Shown here: positions 1-8,397 of the stretch, one piece after another
Layout: every line of letters starts with the position of its first letter
How positions within the stretch are numbered: position 1 is the stretch's first letter
Assembly: GCA_043762325.1 (NCBI GenBank)
Contig: JAYUMU010000161.1
Span: forward strand, 1 to 64,000
Length of the DNA stretch: 64,000 nucleotides
Origin: JANXSS01 sp025356535
GTDB taxonomy: Bacteria > Pseudomonadota > Gammaproteobacteria > Burkholderiales > Burkholderiaceae_D
Direction of reading: 5' to 3'
The notes under the pieces: model-generated
Database searches by the model: none
What the model saw: only the letters and a program-made list of their open reading frames with translations
Told to the model about the DNA's origin: nothing
Made by a program: the position numbers and the translations under genes

Positions 1-110
1 TCCTCTGGCTGTTTATACTGAACACATTCAACGGTTACAGCTTCAACCCGATTCAGTTCATTAACCCAGTGTTGCACTTGGTACTTGAAACCGCCCTGCA
101 TATCATACAT
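1..110 (-). CDS. Hypothetical protein, N-terminal part only (runs off left edge)
   Basis: Reading the minus strand from an ATG at 110 gives an open frame of 36 residues to the window edge, beginning MYDMQGGFKYQVQHWVNEL. The frame stays open upstream of the ATG for ten more codons before a TGA, without another usual start codon. The composition is ordinary for a small soluble protein, but I do not recognise a family. It lies inside the presumed integrated element, so an accessory-gene origin is likely. The ribosome binding site is weak. It could be spurious because only a short piece is visible. Confidence 0.35.
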   Translation of the reverse strand, partial: MYDMQGGFKYQVQHWVNELNRVEAVTVECVQYKQPE

Positions 111-214
111 TTCTATTTTGCAACTACCAATTTCCGTGACTGTTTTGGCGGTTGATCACGAGCGTTTGCGAGCGAGGGCGAGCCAATAGTCAATAAAATC
201 AACCGGTTATTCAA
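1..214. mobile_element. Distal end of an integrated element (mostly outside the window)
   Basis: This stretch is visibly richer in A+T than the rest of the window and stops exactly where a 3' tRNA-Asn fragment begins. It carries a truncated minus-strand reading frame and, near its right end, several GAGCG-like words and a GGTTGAT/ATCAACC inverted pair that could be recombinase or excisionase sites. Tyrosine-recombinase elements that enter tRNA genes leave such a 3' fragment at the end away from the rebuilt tRNA, so the element should lie to the left. No integrase is visible here. The element assignment is inference from the split tRNA. Confidence 0.55.
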
Positions 215-260
215 ACTGTTAATCCGCAGGTCCCTGGTTCGAGTCCAGGTCGGGGAGCCA
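215..260 (+). other. 3' fragment of tRNA-Asn(GTT): attachment site of an integrated element
   Basis: The sequence runs from the anticodon loop (CTGTTAA, anticodon GTT) through the 3' anticodon stem TCCGC, the variable loop, a perfect T-arm (CCTGG TTCGAGT CCAGG) and the acceptor end GGGGAGCCA with encoded CCA. The bases before 215 do not form the 5' anticodon stem, D-arm or acceptor strand, so the gene is cut in the anticodon loop. A 3' half that begins there is the usual att core left by tRNA-targeting tyrosine recombinases. The intact tRNA-Asn should lie at the other end of the element, left of this window. Confidence 0.75.
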
Positions 261-270
261 AGACATCCAG

Positions 271-293
271 AGGGTCAGCCGTGTGCTGGCCCT
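271..293 (+). terminator. Hairpin just after the tRNA-Asn fragment
   Basis: AGGGTCAGC and GCTGGCCCT form a 9-bp stem (one G-T pair) around a CGTGT loop, ten bases after the tRNA CCA. A short T-containing tail follows. It is probably the original terminator of the tRNA gene, left on the chromosomal side of the integration. Confidence 0.5.
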
Positions 294-380
294 TGTCAGT
301 TTACGGTTTCTGCGCCATCAGGTCTTCCGTAGAACTTGCATCATTTATTAACGAAACCCGTTCACCCGCCGCTGTCGCGT

Positions 381-633
381 TCACACACGAACGGGCCAGG
401 CGCTCATGGCAGTTGCAACAATTGCCAGCGGCTTGTCGCGGTCATGCGTATCGCGTACCTGCGTCGTCATGCCGTGCATTTCCGTGATGCGCAGCCCGGC
501 CAGCGTCGATGCATCGGTGGTGGCCTGCGATCACCGCGCGCCGGCGTCAGGCTGACCAGAAGTTCCGCCGCGCCCAGGGCAAGCGCCAATGGCGACACGG
601 CGCGCTTGCGCAATGAGGGTGGCGTGCTTCCAT
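381..633 (-). pseudogene. Possible decayed gene for a small exported protein
   Basis: On the minus strand an ATG at 633 has a good ribosome binding site (GGGAG, 8 bases upstream). The frame beginning there soon turns into unlikely protein, while a neighbouring frame reads a signal-like stretch (LRKRAVSPLALALGAAELL). A third frame then reads a coding-like stretch ending in AMSAWPVRV and a stop at 381-383. Two frame changes would join these into one protein of about 84 residues. Frame switching in GC-rich DNA can also be chance, so this is a weak call. No family is recognised. Confidence 0.25.
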
Positions 634-797
634 GCTGATGTCTCCCGAATATTGCTGTACGCCGATATCTTTCGGCGATGGGAATGTCTCATGCGAAGCA
701 CTGAAACGAACAGGGAGTTTCTCCCGACTTGAGGCCGCGGCGGCCTGCTCCTGGCTGCCTTTACATGGCCTGACGACCCGGCGACGAATCGCCATTC

Positions 798-817
798 TTT
801 ATATTTCCTTTACACCC
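798..817 (+). promoter_or_regulatory. Candidate KdpE operator upstream of the kdp operon
   Basis: The word TTTATATTTCCTTTACACCC closely resembles, from memory, the KdpE binding site upstream of Escherichia coli kdpFABC, which has TTTATA followed by a T-rich stretch and TTTACACCCC. It lies about 80 bases before the first small gene of the operon. Its centre would be near -70 relative to the promoter proposed at 841-870, close to the E. coli arrangement. The kdpE gene is the last gene of the same operon. Confidence 0.6.
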
Positions 818-840
818 AGCCGTCGAATCTATACAAATTT

Positions 841-870
841 TTGACGCCCTTCCCGCTACGCTTTCATCAT
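841..870 (+). promoter_or_regulatory. Candidate kdp operon promoter
   Basis: TTGACG (841-846) and CATCAT (865-870) are separated by 18 bases and would start transcription near 877. The -10 element is poor, as expected for a promoter that needs an activator such as KdpE. The assignment rests on spacing from the operator and from the first start codon. Confidence 0.35.
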
Positions 871-895
871 CAAAACAAACCTCGACGGGGTGATG

Positions 896-988
896 ATGGA
901 CCTTCTGTTTATTGCAGCAATTGCTGCCTTCTTTTTTCTGACGATTGCCTTCGCCGGTGCCTGCGCAAGCCTGGAGGCACGGCAATGA
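896..988 (+). CDS. Small membrane protein encoded before KdpF
   Basis: This 30-codon frame encodes MDLLFIAAIAAFFFLTIAFA followed by a short polar tail (GACASLEARQ), so it is essentially one membrane-spanning helix. A GGGG ribosome binding site ends five bases before the ATG at 896; the ATG at 893 is too close to it. The stop codon overlaps the kdpF start (ATGA), so the two are translationally coupled and belong to one operon. From memory, a similar tiny hydrophobic protein precedes kdpF in other Burkholderiales and pseudomonads. It may be a further small subunit or stabiliser of the Kdp complex, but that role is inference. Confidence 0.65.
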   Translation: MDLLFIAAIAAFFFLTIAFAGACASLEARQ

Positions 989-1074
989 ACCCGTTCTACG
1001 TTCTCGGCGCATTGGTCGCCGCTGCCCTGCTGGTCTACCTGGTGGTGGCGTTGCTGCAGGCGGAGGATCTGTGA
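985..1074 (+). CDS. kdpF: K+-transporting ATPase small subunit KdpF
   Basis: The 29-residue product starts MNPFYVLGALVAAALLVYLV and is a single transmembrane helix with the short acidic tail QAEDL, matching the size and form of KdpF. KdpF is known to bind and stabilise the KdpABC complex in the inner membrane. The gene overlaps the preceding small gene by four bases (985-988), and its TGA shares a base with the kdpA ATG (TGATG). Start choice is therefore fixed by coupling on both sides. Confidence 0.85.
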   Translation: MNPFYVLGALVAAALLVYLVVALLQAEDL

Positions 1075-2879
1075 TGACGACGCAATCCTTCCTCCTGCTG
1101 GCCGTTTTTCTCGTGGCATTGCTGGCCTTGTCCTATCCGCTGGGCCTGTACCTGGCAAAAGTGGGCGACGGCTCGCCGATCCGCGGCCTGGGCTGGATGG
1201 CCAGGCTGGAAATGGTCCTCTACCGGCTCGCCGGCACGTCACCGGCCCGGGCGATGGGCTGGAAAGCCTATGCCATCGCCCTGCTCGCCTCCAATGCGCT
1301 CGGCGCAGTGGCGGTCTACGGCGTGCAGCGGCTGCAGGCATGGCTGCCGCTGAACCCGCAGGCGCTTGCCAACGTCAGCCCGGACTCGGCATTCAATACT
1401 GCGATCAGCTTCGTCAGCAACACGAACTGGCAGGGCTACGGCGGCGAGTCGACGATGAGCTACCTGACCCAGATGCTGGTGCTGACCGGCCAGAACTTCT
1501 TTTCGGCCGCAACAGGCATGGCGGTCGCCTTCGCTCTGATCCGCGGTTTCTCTTCACGCTCGATGCAGTCGATCGGCAATTTCTGGGTCGACATCACGCG
1601 CGCCATTTTGTACGTGCTGTTGCCGCTGTCGGCAATCTTCGCGGTGTTCCTGATGAGCCAGGGCGTGATCCAGAATTTTGCGGCTTACAAGGAAGTGACG
1701 CTGCTCGACCCCGTGACCTATCAGCAACCGAAAACCACGCCCGACGGTCAGCCGGTCAAGGATGCGAAAGGCAGCCCGGTCCTCGAAACCCTGACGACCA
1801 GGACGCAGACGCTGGCAATGGGTCCGGTAGCCTCGCAGGAAGCGATCAAGATGATCGGCACCAACGGCGGTGGCTTTTTCAATGCCAACTCGGCCCATCC
1901 CTATGAAAACCCGACCGCGCTGTCCAACTTCTTCCAGATGCTGTCGATGTTCCTGATACCGGCGGCGCTGTGCTTTGCCTTCGGCCGCATGGTCGGCGAC
2001 ATGCGCCAGGGCTGGGCCGTCATCGGCGCCATGACCGCGATCTTCGTCGTCATGACGGTAATGGTGCTGATGTCCGAACAGCAGGCCCATCCTGCGCTGC
2101 AGGCGCTCGGCGTCGACCAGGTGGCGAGCAGCCTGCAATCGGGCGGCAACATGGAAGGCAAGGAAACCCGCTTCGGCATCAGTGCCTCGGCACTGTTTGC
2201 GGCGATCACGACGGCTGCTTCCTGCGGCGCCGTCAATGCCATGCACGACTCCTTCATGCCACTGGGCGGCATGGTGCCGATGGTATTGATCCAGTTCGGC
2301 GAAGTCGTCTTCGGCGGGGTCGGCTCGGGTCTCTACGGCATGCTGGTCTTTGCCATCCTGGCGGTCTTCATCGCCGGCCTGATGATCGGTCGCACGCCCG
2401 AATACCTGGGCAAGAAGATCCAGGCCTTCGAGATGAAGATGACGTCGATCGCGATCCTGGTGACACCGGTGCTGGTGCTGGCCGGCACGGCCCTGGCGGT
2501 GATGGTAGAACCCGGACGGGCGGGTATCGCCAACCCCGGTGTGCACGGCTTTTCCGAAATCCTCTACGCCCTCGGTTCGGCCGCCAACAACAACGGCAGC
2601 GCATTCGCCGGCCTGTCTGCCAACACGCCGTTCTACAACATCCTGCTGGCCGTGGCGATGTGGTTCGGCCGCTTCGCGGTGATCGTGCCGATCGTGGCGA
2701 TTGCCGGTTCCCTGGCATCGAAAAAACGCCTCGACGCGACTGCCGGCACCATGCCCACGCACGGGCCGCTGTTCGTCGCCCTCCTGGTCGGCGTGGTGCT
2801 GCTGGTGGGCGTGCTGAATTATGTTCCGGCGCTTGCGCTCGGCCCGGTTGTCGAACATCTGCAGCTGTTTGCAAAATAA
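1074..2879 (+). CDS. kdpA: K+-transporting ATPase, potassium-binding subunit KdpA
   Basis: The 601-residue protein is highly hydrophobic, with about ten membrane segments. It carries the selectivity-filter style repeats of the Trk/Ktr/HKT superfamily, for example NTNWQGYGGE and the conserved TNGGGFFNANSAHP stretch. KdpA selects and translocates K+ through the inner membrane. The ATG at 1074 overlaps the kdpF stop codon, and this start gives the expected KdpA N terminus (MTTQSFLLLAVFLVALL). A frame open from 945 is only an upstream extension through kdpF. The protein is slightly longer than E. coli KdpA (557 residues). Confidence 0.96.
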   Translation: MTTQSFLLLAVFLVALLALSYPLGLYLAKVGDGSPIRGLGWMARLEMVLYRLAGTSPARAMGWKAYAIALLASNALGAVAVYGVQRLQAWLPLNPQALANVSPDSAFNTAISFVSNTNWQGYGGESTMSYLTQMLVLTGQNFFSAATGMAVAFALIRGFSSRSMQSIGNFWVDITRAILYVLLPLSAIFAVFLMSQGVIQNFAAYKEVTLLDPVTYQQPKTTPDGQPVKDAKGSPVLETLTTRTQTLAMGPVASQEAIKMIGTNGGGFFNANSAHPYENPTALSNFFQMLSMFLIPAALCFAFGRMVGDMRQGWAVIGAMTAIFVVMTVMVLMSEQQAHPALQALGVDQVASSLQSGGNMEGKETRFGISASALFAAITTAASCGAVNAMHDSFMPLGGMVPMVLIQFGEVVFGGVGSGLYGMLVFAILAVFIAGLMIGRTPEYLGKKIQAFEMKMTSIAILVTPVLVLAGTALAVMVEPGRAGIANPGVHGFSEILYALGSAANNNGSAFAGLSANTPFYNILLAVAMWFGRFAVIVPIVAIAGSLASKKRLDATAGTMPTHGPLFVALLVGVVLLVGVLNYVPALALGPVVEHLQLFAK

Positions 2880-2892
2880 GAGAAAGCCTGCC

Positions 2893-5004
2893 ATGCACAT
2901 GCAAGAAATCACTCCCGCGCCCGTCATGCCGCGCAAAAGCCTGACGCTCTTCGATCCGACCCTGATTCTTCCCGCAATCGCCGACGCATTCGGCAAGCTG
3001 CATCCGCGCACCCAGTTGCGCAGTCCCGTGATGTTCGTCGTCTATGTCGGCAGCATCGTCACGACGCTGTTGTTCGTTCAATCGCTCATCGGCGTGGGCG
3101 AGGCGCGACCCGGCTTCATCCTCGCCATCGCGTTGTGGCTGTGGTTCACCGTCCTGTTCGCAAATTTTGCCGAGGCGATCGCCGAAGGCCGCAGCAAGGC
3201 GCAGGCCGCGTCGTTGCGGGCGCTGAAGCAAACCGTCATGGCAAAAAAACTGCTGCAGCCGAAACATGACGGCACCCGCCTGCTCTGCCACGCCACCGAT
3301 CTGGTCAAGGGCGACACCGTCATGGTCGAAGCCGGCGACGTGGTCCCGGTCGACGGCGAGGTCATCGAAGGCGTGGCATCGGTCGATGAAAGCGCGATCA
3401 CGGGCGAATCGGCGCCGGTGATCCGCGAATCGGGCGGCGACTTTTCGGCGGTCACCGGCGGCACGCGGGTGCTGTCGGACTGGCTGGTGGTGCGCGTTTC
3501 GGTCAACCCCGGCGAAGCCTTCATCGACCGCATGATCGCCATGGTCGAAGGCGCAAAACGCCAGAAGACGCCCAATGAAATCGCGCTGACGATCCTGCTG
3601 GTTGCGCTGACCATCGTCTTTCTGGTCGTGACCGTCACGCTGCTGCCGATGTCGCTGTTTGCAGTCGATGCCGCCAGGGCGGCGGGTGTGGCCAGTGCGC
3701 CGGTGGGCATCACGGTGCTGATCGCGCTCCTGGTATGCCTGATACCGACCACCATCGGCGGCCTGCTGTCGGCCATCGGCGTGGCCGGCATGAGCCGCAT
3801 GATGCAGGCAAACGTGATCGCCACCTCCGGCCGCGCGGTCGAGGCCGCCGGCGACGTCGACGTCCTGTTGCTGGACAAGACCGGCACCATCACTTTCGGC
3901 AACCGGCAGGCCTCCGACCTGATGCCGGCGCCGGGCGTGACATTGGTGCAGCTGGCCGATGTGGCGCAACTGGCCTCGCTGGCAGACGAGACGCCGGAGG
4001 GCCGCAGCATCGTGATCCTGGCAAAGCAGCGCTTCAACATCCGCGAACGCGACATGGCCTCGCTCGACGCGCGCTTCGTGCCGTTCACGGCGCAGACACG
4101 CATGAGCGGCATCGATGTCGGTGCGCGGGCGATCCGCAAGGGCGCGGTCGACGCCATGAAACGCTATGTCGAATCGCTCGGACGGCCGTTCCCGGCAGAG
4201 GTTGCGAAAACGGTGGACGAGATATCGCGCCGTGGCAGCACGCCGCTGGTGGTGGTCGACGACGGCCGCGTGATGGGAACCGTCGAATTGAAGGACATCG
4301 TCAAGGGCGGCATCAAGGAGCGCTTTGCACAGTTGCGCCGCATGGGCATCAAGACGGTGATGATCACCGGCGACAACCAGCTGACGGCGGCTGCGATCGC
4401 AGCCGAAGCCGGCGTCGACGATTTTCTGGCCGAAGCAACACCGGAAGACAAGCTGAAACTCATCCGCACCTATCAGGCGCAGGGCCGGCTGGTGGCGATG
4501 ACGGGCGACGGCACCAACGATGCGCCGGCGCTGGCGCAGGCCGACGTGGCGGTGGCGATGAACTCCGGCACGCAGGCGGCAAAGGAAGCCGGCAACATGG
4601 TCGACCTCGATTCCAATCCGACCAAGCTGCTGGAAATCGTCGAGATCGGCAAGCAGATGCTGATGACGCGTGGCTCGCTCACCACCTTTTCCATTGCCAA
4701 CGACATCGCAAAATATTTTGCGATCATCCCGGCTGCTTTCGTCACCACCTATCCGCAACTCAAGGCGCTCGACGTGATGCACCTGACCAGCCCGTCCTCG
4801 GCGATCCTGTCGGCGGTGATCTTCAACGCGCTGATCATCGTGGTCCTGATTCCGCTTGCCCTGAAGGGCGTGAAATATCGGGCAATCGGCGCGGCCCAGC
4901 TGTTACGGCGCAATATGCTCATTTATGGTTTGGGCGGCATCCTGGTGCCGTTCGTAGGCATCAAGCTGATCGACATGATCCTGCATGTCCTGATGCTGAG
5001 CTGA
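2893..5004 (+). CDS. kdpB: K+-transporting P-type ATPase, ATP-binding subunit KdpB
   Basis: The 703-residue protein is a P-type ATPase. It has the actuator motif TGES near residue 175, the phosphorylation motif DKTGT with the acceptor Asp at residue 328, and the hinge motif GDGTNDAPAL. KdpB hydrolyses ATP to drive K+ uptake through KdpA. The ATG at 2893 follows an AGAGAAAG ribosome binding site, 13 bases after the kdpA stop. A second in-frame ATG at 2899 is possible. The gene ends in a short tandem repeat that duplicates its stop region. Confidence 0.96.
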   Translation: MHMQEITPAPVMPRKSLTLFDPTLILPAIADAFGKLHPRTQLRSPVMFVVYVGSIVTTLLFVQSLIGVGEARPGFILAIALWLWFTVLFANFAEAIAEGRSKAQAASLRALKQTVMAKKLLQPKHDGTRLLCHATDLVKGDTVMVEAGDVVPVDGEVIEGVASVDESAITGESAPVIRESGGDFSAVTGGTRVLSDWLVVRVSVNPGEAFIDRMIAMVEGAKRQKTPNEIALTILLVALTIVFLVVTVTLLPMSLFAVDAARAAGVASAPVGITVLIALLVCLIPTTIGGLLSAIGVAGMSRMMQANVIATSGRAVEAAGDVDVLLLDKTGTITFGNRQASDLMPAPGVTLVQLADVAQLASLADETPEGRSIVILAKQRFNIRERDMASLDARFVPFTAQTRMSGIDVGARAIRKGAVDAMKRYVESLGRPFPAEVAKTVDEISRRGSTPLVVVDDGRVMGTVELKDIVKGGIKERFAQLRRMGIKTVMITGDNQLTAAAIAAEAGVDDFLAEATPEDKLKLIRTYQAQGRLVAMTGDGTNDAPALAQADVAVAMNSGTQAAKEAGNMVDLDSNPTKLLEIVEIGKQMLMTRGSLTTFSIANDIAKYFAIIPAAFVTTYPQLKALDVMHLTSPSSAILSAVIFNALIIVVLIPLALKGVKYRAIGAAQLLRRNMLIYGLGGILVPFVGIKLIDMILHVLMLS

Positions 5005-5027
5005 CAATGCGCTGACAATGCGCTGAC
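5000..5027 (+). repeat. 11-bp tandem repeat across the kdpB stop codon
   Basis: GCTGACAATGC occurs twice in direct succession (5000-5010 and 5011-5021), followed by a partial third copy GCTGAC. The first copy contains the kdpB TGA stop. It looks like a small slippage duplication; no function is evident. Confidence 0.6.
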
Positions 5028-5078
5028 GACGACGATGCATGCACCACTCCTGTTCCGACCACGATCAAAGGCAATGAA

Positions 5079-5654
5079 ATGAAATCAGCTCTACGTCCCG
5101 CATTGGTGCTGTTTGCCGCCCTGTCGCTGCTCTGCGGCGTCCTCTATCCGTTCGCCATTACCGGCATCGGACAGGTTGCCTTTGCAACCCAGGCGGCAGG
5201 CAGCCTGCTACAGCGCGACAATCGGACCGTCGGCTCGCGCCTCATCGGCCAGGCATTTACCTCGCCCGGCTATTTCTGGGGCCGTCCTTCCGCCACCACG
5301 CCGATGCCCGACAATGCGGCGTCCTCCGGCGGATCGAACCTGGGACCGCTCAATGCGGCATTGATGGACGCCGTGAAAGGCCGCATCGATGCCCTGAAAG
5401 CCGCCGACCCCGCCAACACGTTGCCGGTTCCGGTCGACCTGGTGACGGCCTCGGCCAGCGGCCTCGATCCCGAAATCAGCGTGGCAGCGGCCTACTATCA
5501 AGCCAGCCGCGTCGCTTTCGACCGCAAGCTGTCGCTCGACCGGGTCCGTACCCTGATCGACCAGCACAGGCAGGCGCAGTACCTCGGCTTTTTCGGTGAA
5601 GCGCGCATCAACGTGCTGGCCTTAAATCTCGCGCTCGACCAGCAGCGCCGTTGA
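5079..5654 (+). CDS. kdpC: K+-transporting ATPase subunit KdpC
   Basis: The 191-residue protein has one N-terminal transmembrane helix (residues about 7-30) and the periplasmic KdpC domain, with the conserved stretches RLIGQAFTSPGYFWGRPSAT and GLDPEISVAAAYYQ. KdpC assembles with KdpA and KdpB and helps couple ATP hydrolysis to K+ transport. The length matches the family. The gap after kdpB (74 bases) is the largest within the kdpFABC part but holds no terminator that I can see. Confidence 0.95.
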   Translation: MKSALRPALVLFAALSLLCGVLYPFAITGIGQVAFATQAAGSLLQRDNRTVGSRLIGQAFTSPGYFWGRPSATTPMPDNAASSGGSNLGPLNAALMDAVKGRIDALKAADPANTLPVPVDLVTASASGLDPEISVAAAYYQASRVAFDRKLSLDRVRTLIDQHRQAQYLGFFGEARINVLALNLALDQQRR

Positions 5655-5673
5655 GTCACCGGGCCACCAAGCC

Positions 5674-8397
5674 ATGAGCCTGCGACCCGATCCCGATTCC
5701 CTGCTGGCGCAGGTCCAGGCGCAGGAGCGTCGCGCCACGCGCGGCAAGCTGCGCATCTATTTCGGCGCCGCCGCCGGTGTCGGCAAGACCTATGCGATGC
5801 TCACCGCGGCGCGCAAGCTGCAGGCCGACGGCCGGCAGGTGCTGGTCGGCGTGGTCGAAACCCACGGCCGCAGCGAAACCGCGCTCCTGGTCGAAGGGCT
5901 GGCGGTGCTGCCGGCGAAAGCGGTCGACCATCGCGGCAGGACCATCGCCGAATTCGATATCGACGCGGCCCTGGCGCTGCGCCCCGCCCTGATGCTGATG
6001 GATGAACTTGCGCATACCAATGCAGCCGGCTCGCGCCATCCGAAGCGCTGGCAGGATGTCGACGAACTGCTCGACGCCGGCATCGACGTCTTCACGACAT
6101 TGAATGTGCAGCACCTGGAGAGCCTGAACGATGTCGTCGGCGGCATCACCGGCATCCGGGTTGCGGAGACGCTTCCCGACACCGTGTTCGACCAGGCCGA
6201 CGAGGTGGTTCTGGTCGACATACCCGCCGACGAACTGCTGACGCGCTTAAAGCTGGGCAAGGTGTACCAGGGCGCGCAGGCGGAGCGGGCCTCGCAGAAT
6301 TTTTTCCGCAAAGGCAATCTGATCGCGCTGCGCGAACTGGCCCTGCGGCGCACCGCCGACCGCGTCGAGGACGACGTGCAGGCCTACCGGATCGAAAAAT
6401 CGATCAATGCCGTCTGGAAGACCGATGTTTCGCTGCTGGCCTGCATCGGCCCGCGCCCGGGCGCCGAGCACATCGTCCGCAGCACGGCACGCCTGGCCAG
6501 CCAGCTCAATGCGGAATGGCATGCGGTCTACATCGAAACGCCGCACCTGCAGCGCTTGCCTGCGGCGCAGCGCGAACGCATTCTCAAGACACTGAAGCTG
6601 GGCGAGGATCTCGGCGCAAAGACGGCGATTTTGTCGGGCAACGACATCGCGCAGCAGATCGTGCGCTATGCCCGCAGCCGCAATTTGTCGAAAATCCTGC
6701 TGGGCCGGGCGCACCCGCACTGGCCCTGGCGAAAACCGCATCTGCGCCGCATTGCCGACCTGGCGCCGGACATCGATCTGACCGAACTGGGCCGGGTCGG
6801 CGCTGCGCCGGTTGCGCCGGCCGGCATTGCGGCGGCACGCGCCGAGGAGGCAGGCGGGCCGAGACTGCGCCGCTATGCATGGTCGATTGGCGCCATCCTG
6901 TTCACGACTGCGGTGGCCACGCCGCTGCTGCCCTATCTCGACCTTGCCAACATCGTCATGCTGTTTCTGCTGGCCGTTGTGCTGGTCGCGGTGCAGCTGG
7001 GTCGCGGCCCAGCGGTGCTGGCCACGGCCGTGGGCGTCGCCGCCTTCGACTTTTTTTTCGTGCCGCCGCGCTTTTCGTTCGCCGTCACCGATCTGCAATA
7101 TCTGGTGACCTTCGCCGTGATGCTCGCCGTCGGCCTGATCACCGCGCACCTGACCTCGGACCTGCGCTACCAGGCGCGGGTCGCGGCCCATCGTGAAGCG
7201 CGTTCGCGCGCCCTGTACGAATTTGCGCGTGAGCTGTCCGGCGCGTTGCAGACCGAGCAGATCTTCGAGACGACCCGCACCTTCGTCGCACGGACCTTCC
7301 GCGCCAGGGCGACCCTGCTGTTGCCCGACGCCGCCGCCTGCCTGCAGATGCCGGCGCAAGACGCGCCATCGTCGCCGCAGAGCGCGCCCGCCGGCACGCT
7401 CGACATGGGTATTGCGCAGTGGGCATTCGACCATGCGACCTCGGCCGGCATCGGCACCGACACCCTGCCAGGCAGCGCGTTGTTCTACCTGCCGCTGCAG
7501 GCGCCGATGCGCACGCGCGGCGTGCTGGCGATCGAGCCGGAAAGCCGGCACTGGATGCTGATACCGGAACAGCGCCGGCAACTCGACACCTTCGCCGTCC
7601 TGGCGGCGATCGCCCTCGAACGGGTGCATTACATCGAGGTCGCGCAGGAGGCGCTGGTTCAGATGGAATCGGAGCGCCTGCGCAACTCGCTGCTGGCGAC
7701 GCTTTCGCATGACCTGCGCACGCCGCTGACCTCCCTGGTCGGGCTGTCCGAAACCCTGGTGCGATCGAAGCCGCCCCTGACGACCGGGCAACACACCTAC
7801 GCCGAAGCCCTGCACGGCGAAGCCCTGCGCATGAGCAACCTGGTCGCCAACCTGCTCGACATGGCGCGCATCCAGAGCGGCGAAGTCCGCTTCAATCTCG
7901 AATGGCAACCGGTCGAGGAAGTCGTCGGCAGTGCCTTGCGCGCCAGCCAGTCGTTTTTGGGTGCGCACCGCGTGGAGACCCGGCTTGCGTCCGACCTGCC
8001 CTACATCCGGATCGACGCGGTGCTGATCGAGCGGGTATTGTGCAACCTGGTCGAAAACGCCACCAAGTACACGCCGCCGGGTTCCCACATCATCATCACA
8101 GCCGACGTCAACGGCGACTTCCTGGAAGTGGCGGTTTCCGACGATGGGCCGGGCCTGCCGGCTGGCAAGGAAGACCAGCTCTTTGAAAAATTTACCCGCG
8201 GTCAGCGCGAATCGGCCACGCCCGGTGTCGGTCTGGGTCTGGCGATCTGTCGCGCAATCGTCGAGGCGCATGGCGGCAAGATTCATCCCCGGCAGCTTGC
8301 CGGCCATGGCGCATCGATCGTGGTCAGCCTGCCGCTGGGGACGCCGCCCGCGGTGCCCGCTTTGGACGACACTGACGCCAACATGACCAGACCATGA
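5674..8397 (+). CDS. kdpD: Osmosensitive K+ channel sensor histidine kinase KdpD
   Basis: The 907-residue protein has the full KdpD order. An N-terminal KdpD domain carries the Walker A motif GAAAGVGKT at residues 31-39. A Usp-like domain spans roughly 250-370, four closely spaced membrane helices roughly 400-500, and a GAF-like region follows. The HisKA domain has the phospho-acceptor His679 in SHDLRTPLTS, and the HATPase domain has ENATKY, DDGPGLP and GVGLGLAI. KdpD senses K+ limitation or ionic stress and phosphorylates KdpE. It starts 19 bases after kdpC and overlaps kdpE by four bases, so the sensor genes appear to be part of the kdp operon. Confidence 0.96.
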   Translation: MSLRPDPDSLLAQVQAQERRATRGKLRIYFGAAAGVGKTYAMLTAARKLQADGRQVLVGVVETHGRSETALLVEGLAVLPAKAVDHRGRTIAEFDIDAALALRPALMLMDELAHTNAAGSRHPKRWQDVDELLDAGIDVFTTLNVQHLESLNDVVGGITGIRVAETLPDTVFDQADEVVLVDIPADELLTRLKLGKVYQGAQAERASQNFFRKGNLIALRELALRRTADRVEDDVQAYRIEKSINAVWKTDVSLLACIGPRPGAEHIVRSTARLASQLNAEWHAVYIETPHLQRLPAAQRERILKTLKLGEDLGAKTAILSGNDIAQQIVRYARSRNLSKILLGRAHPHWPWRKPHLRRIADLAPDIDLTELGRVGAAPVAPAGIAAARAEEAGGPRLRRYAWSIGAILFTTAVATPLLPYLDLANIVMLFLLAVVLVAVQLGRGPAVLATAVGVAAFDFFFVPPRFSFAVTDLQYLVTFAVMLAVGLITAHLTSDLRYQARVAAHREARSRALYEFARELSGALQTEQIFETTRTFVARTFRARATLLLPDAAACLQMPAQDAPSSPQSAPAGTLDMGIAQWAFDHATSAGIGTDTLPGSALFYLPLQAPMRTRGVLAIEPESRHWMLIPEQRRQLDTFAVLAAIALERVHYIEVAQEALVQMESERLRNSLLATLSHDLRTPLTSLVGLSETLVRSKPPLTTGQHTYAEALHGEALRMSNLVANLLDMARIQSGEVRFNLEWQPVEEVVGSALRASQSFLGAHRVETRLASDLPYIRIDAVLIERVLCNLVENATKYTPPGSHIIITADVNGDFLEVAVSDDGPGLPAGKEDQLFEKFTRGQRESATPGVGLGLAICRAIVEAHGGKIHPRQLAGHGASIVVSLPLGTPPAVPALDDTDANMTRP

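Noticed and set aside
2368..4782. Open frame of 804 codons on the minus strand opposite kdpA/kdpB
   Set aside because: It is a shadow of the two kdp genes, with an unlikely composition.
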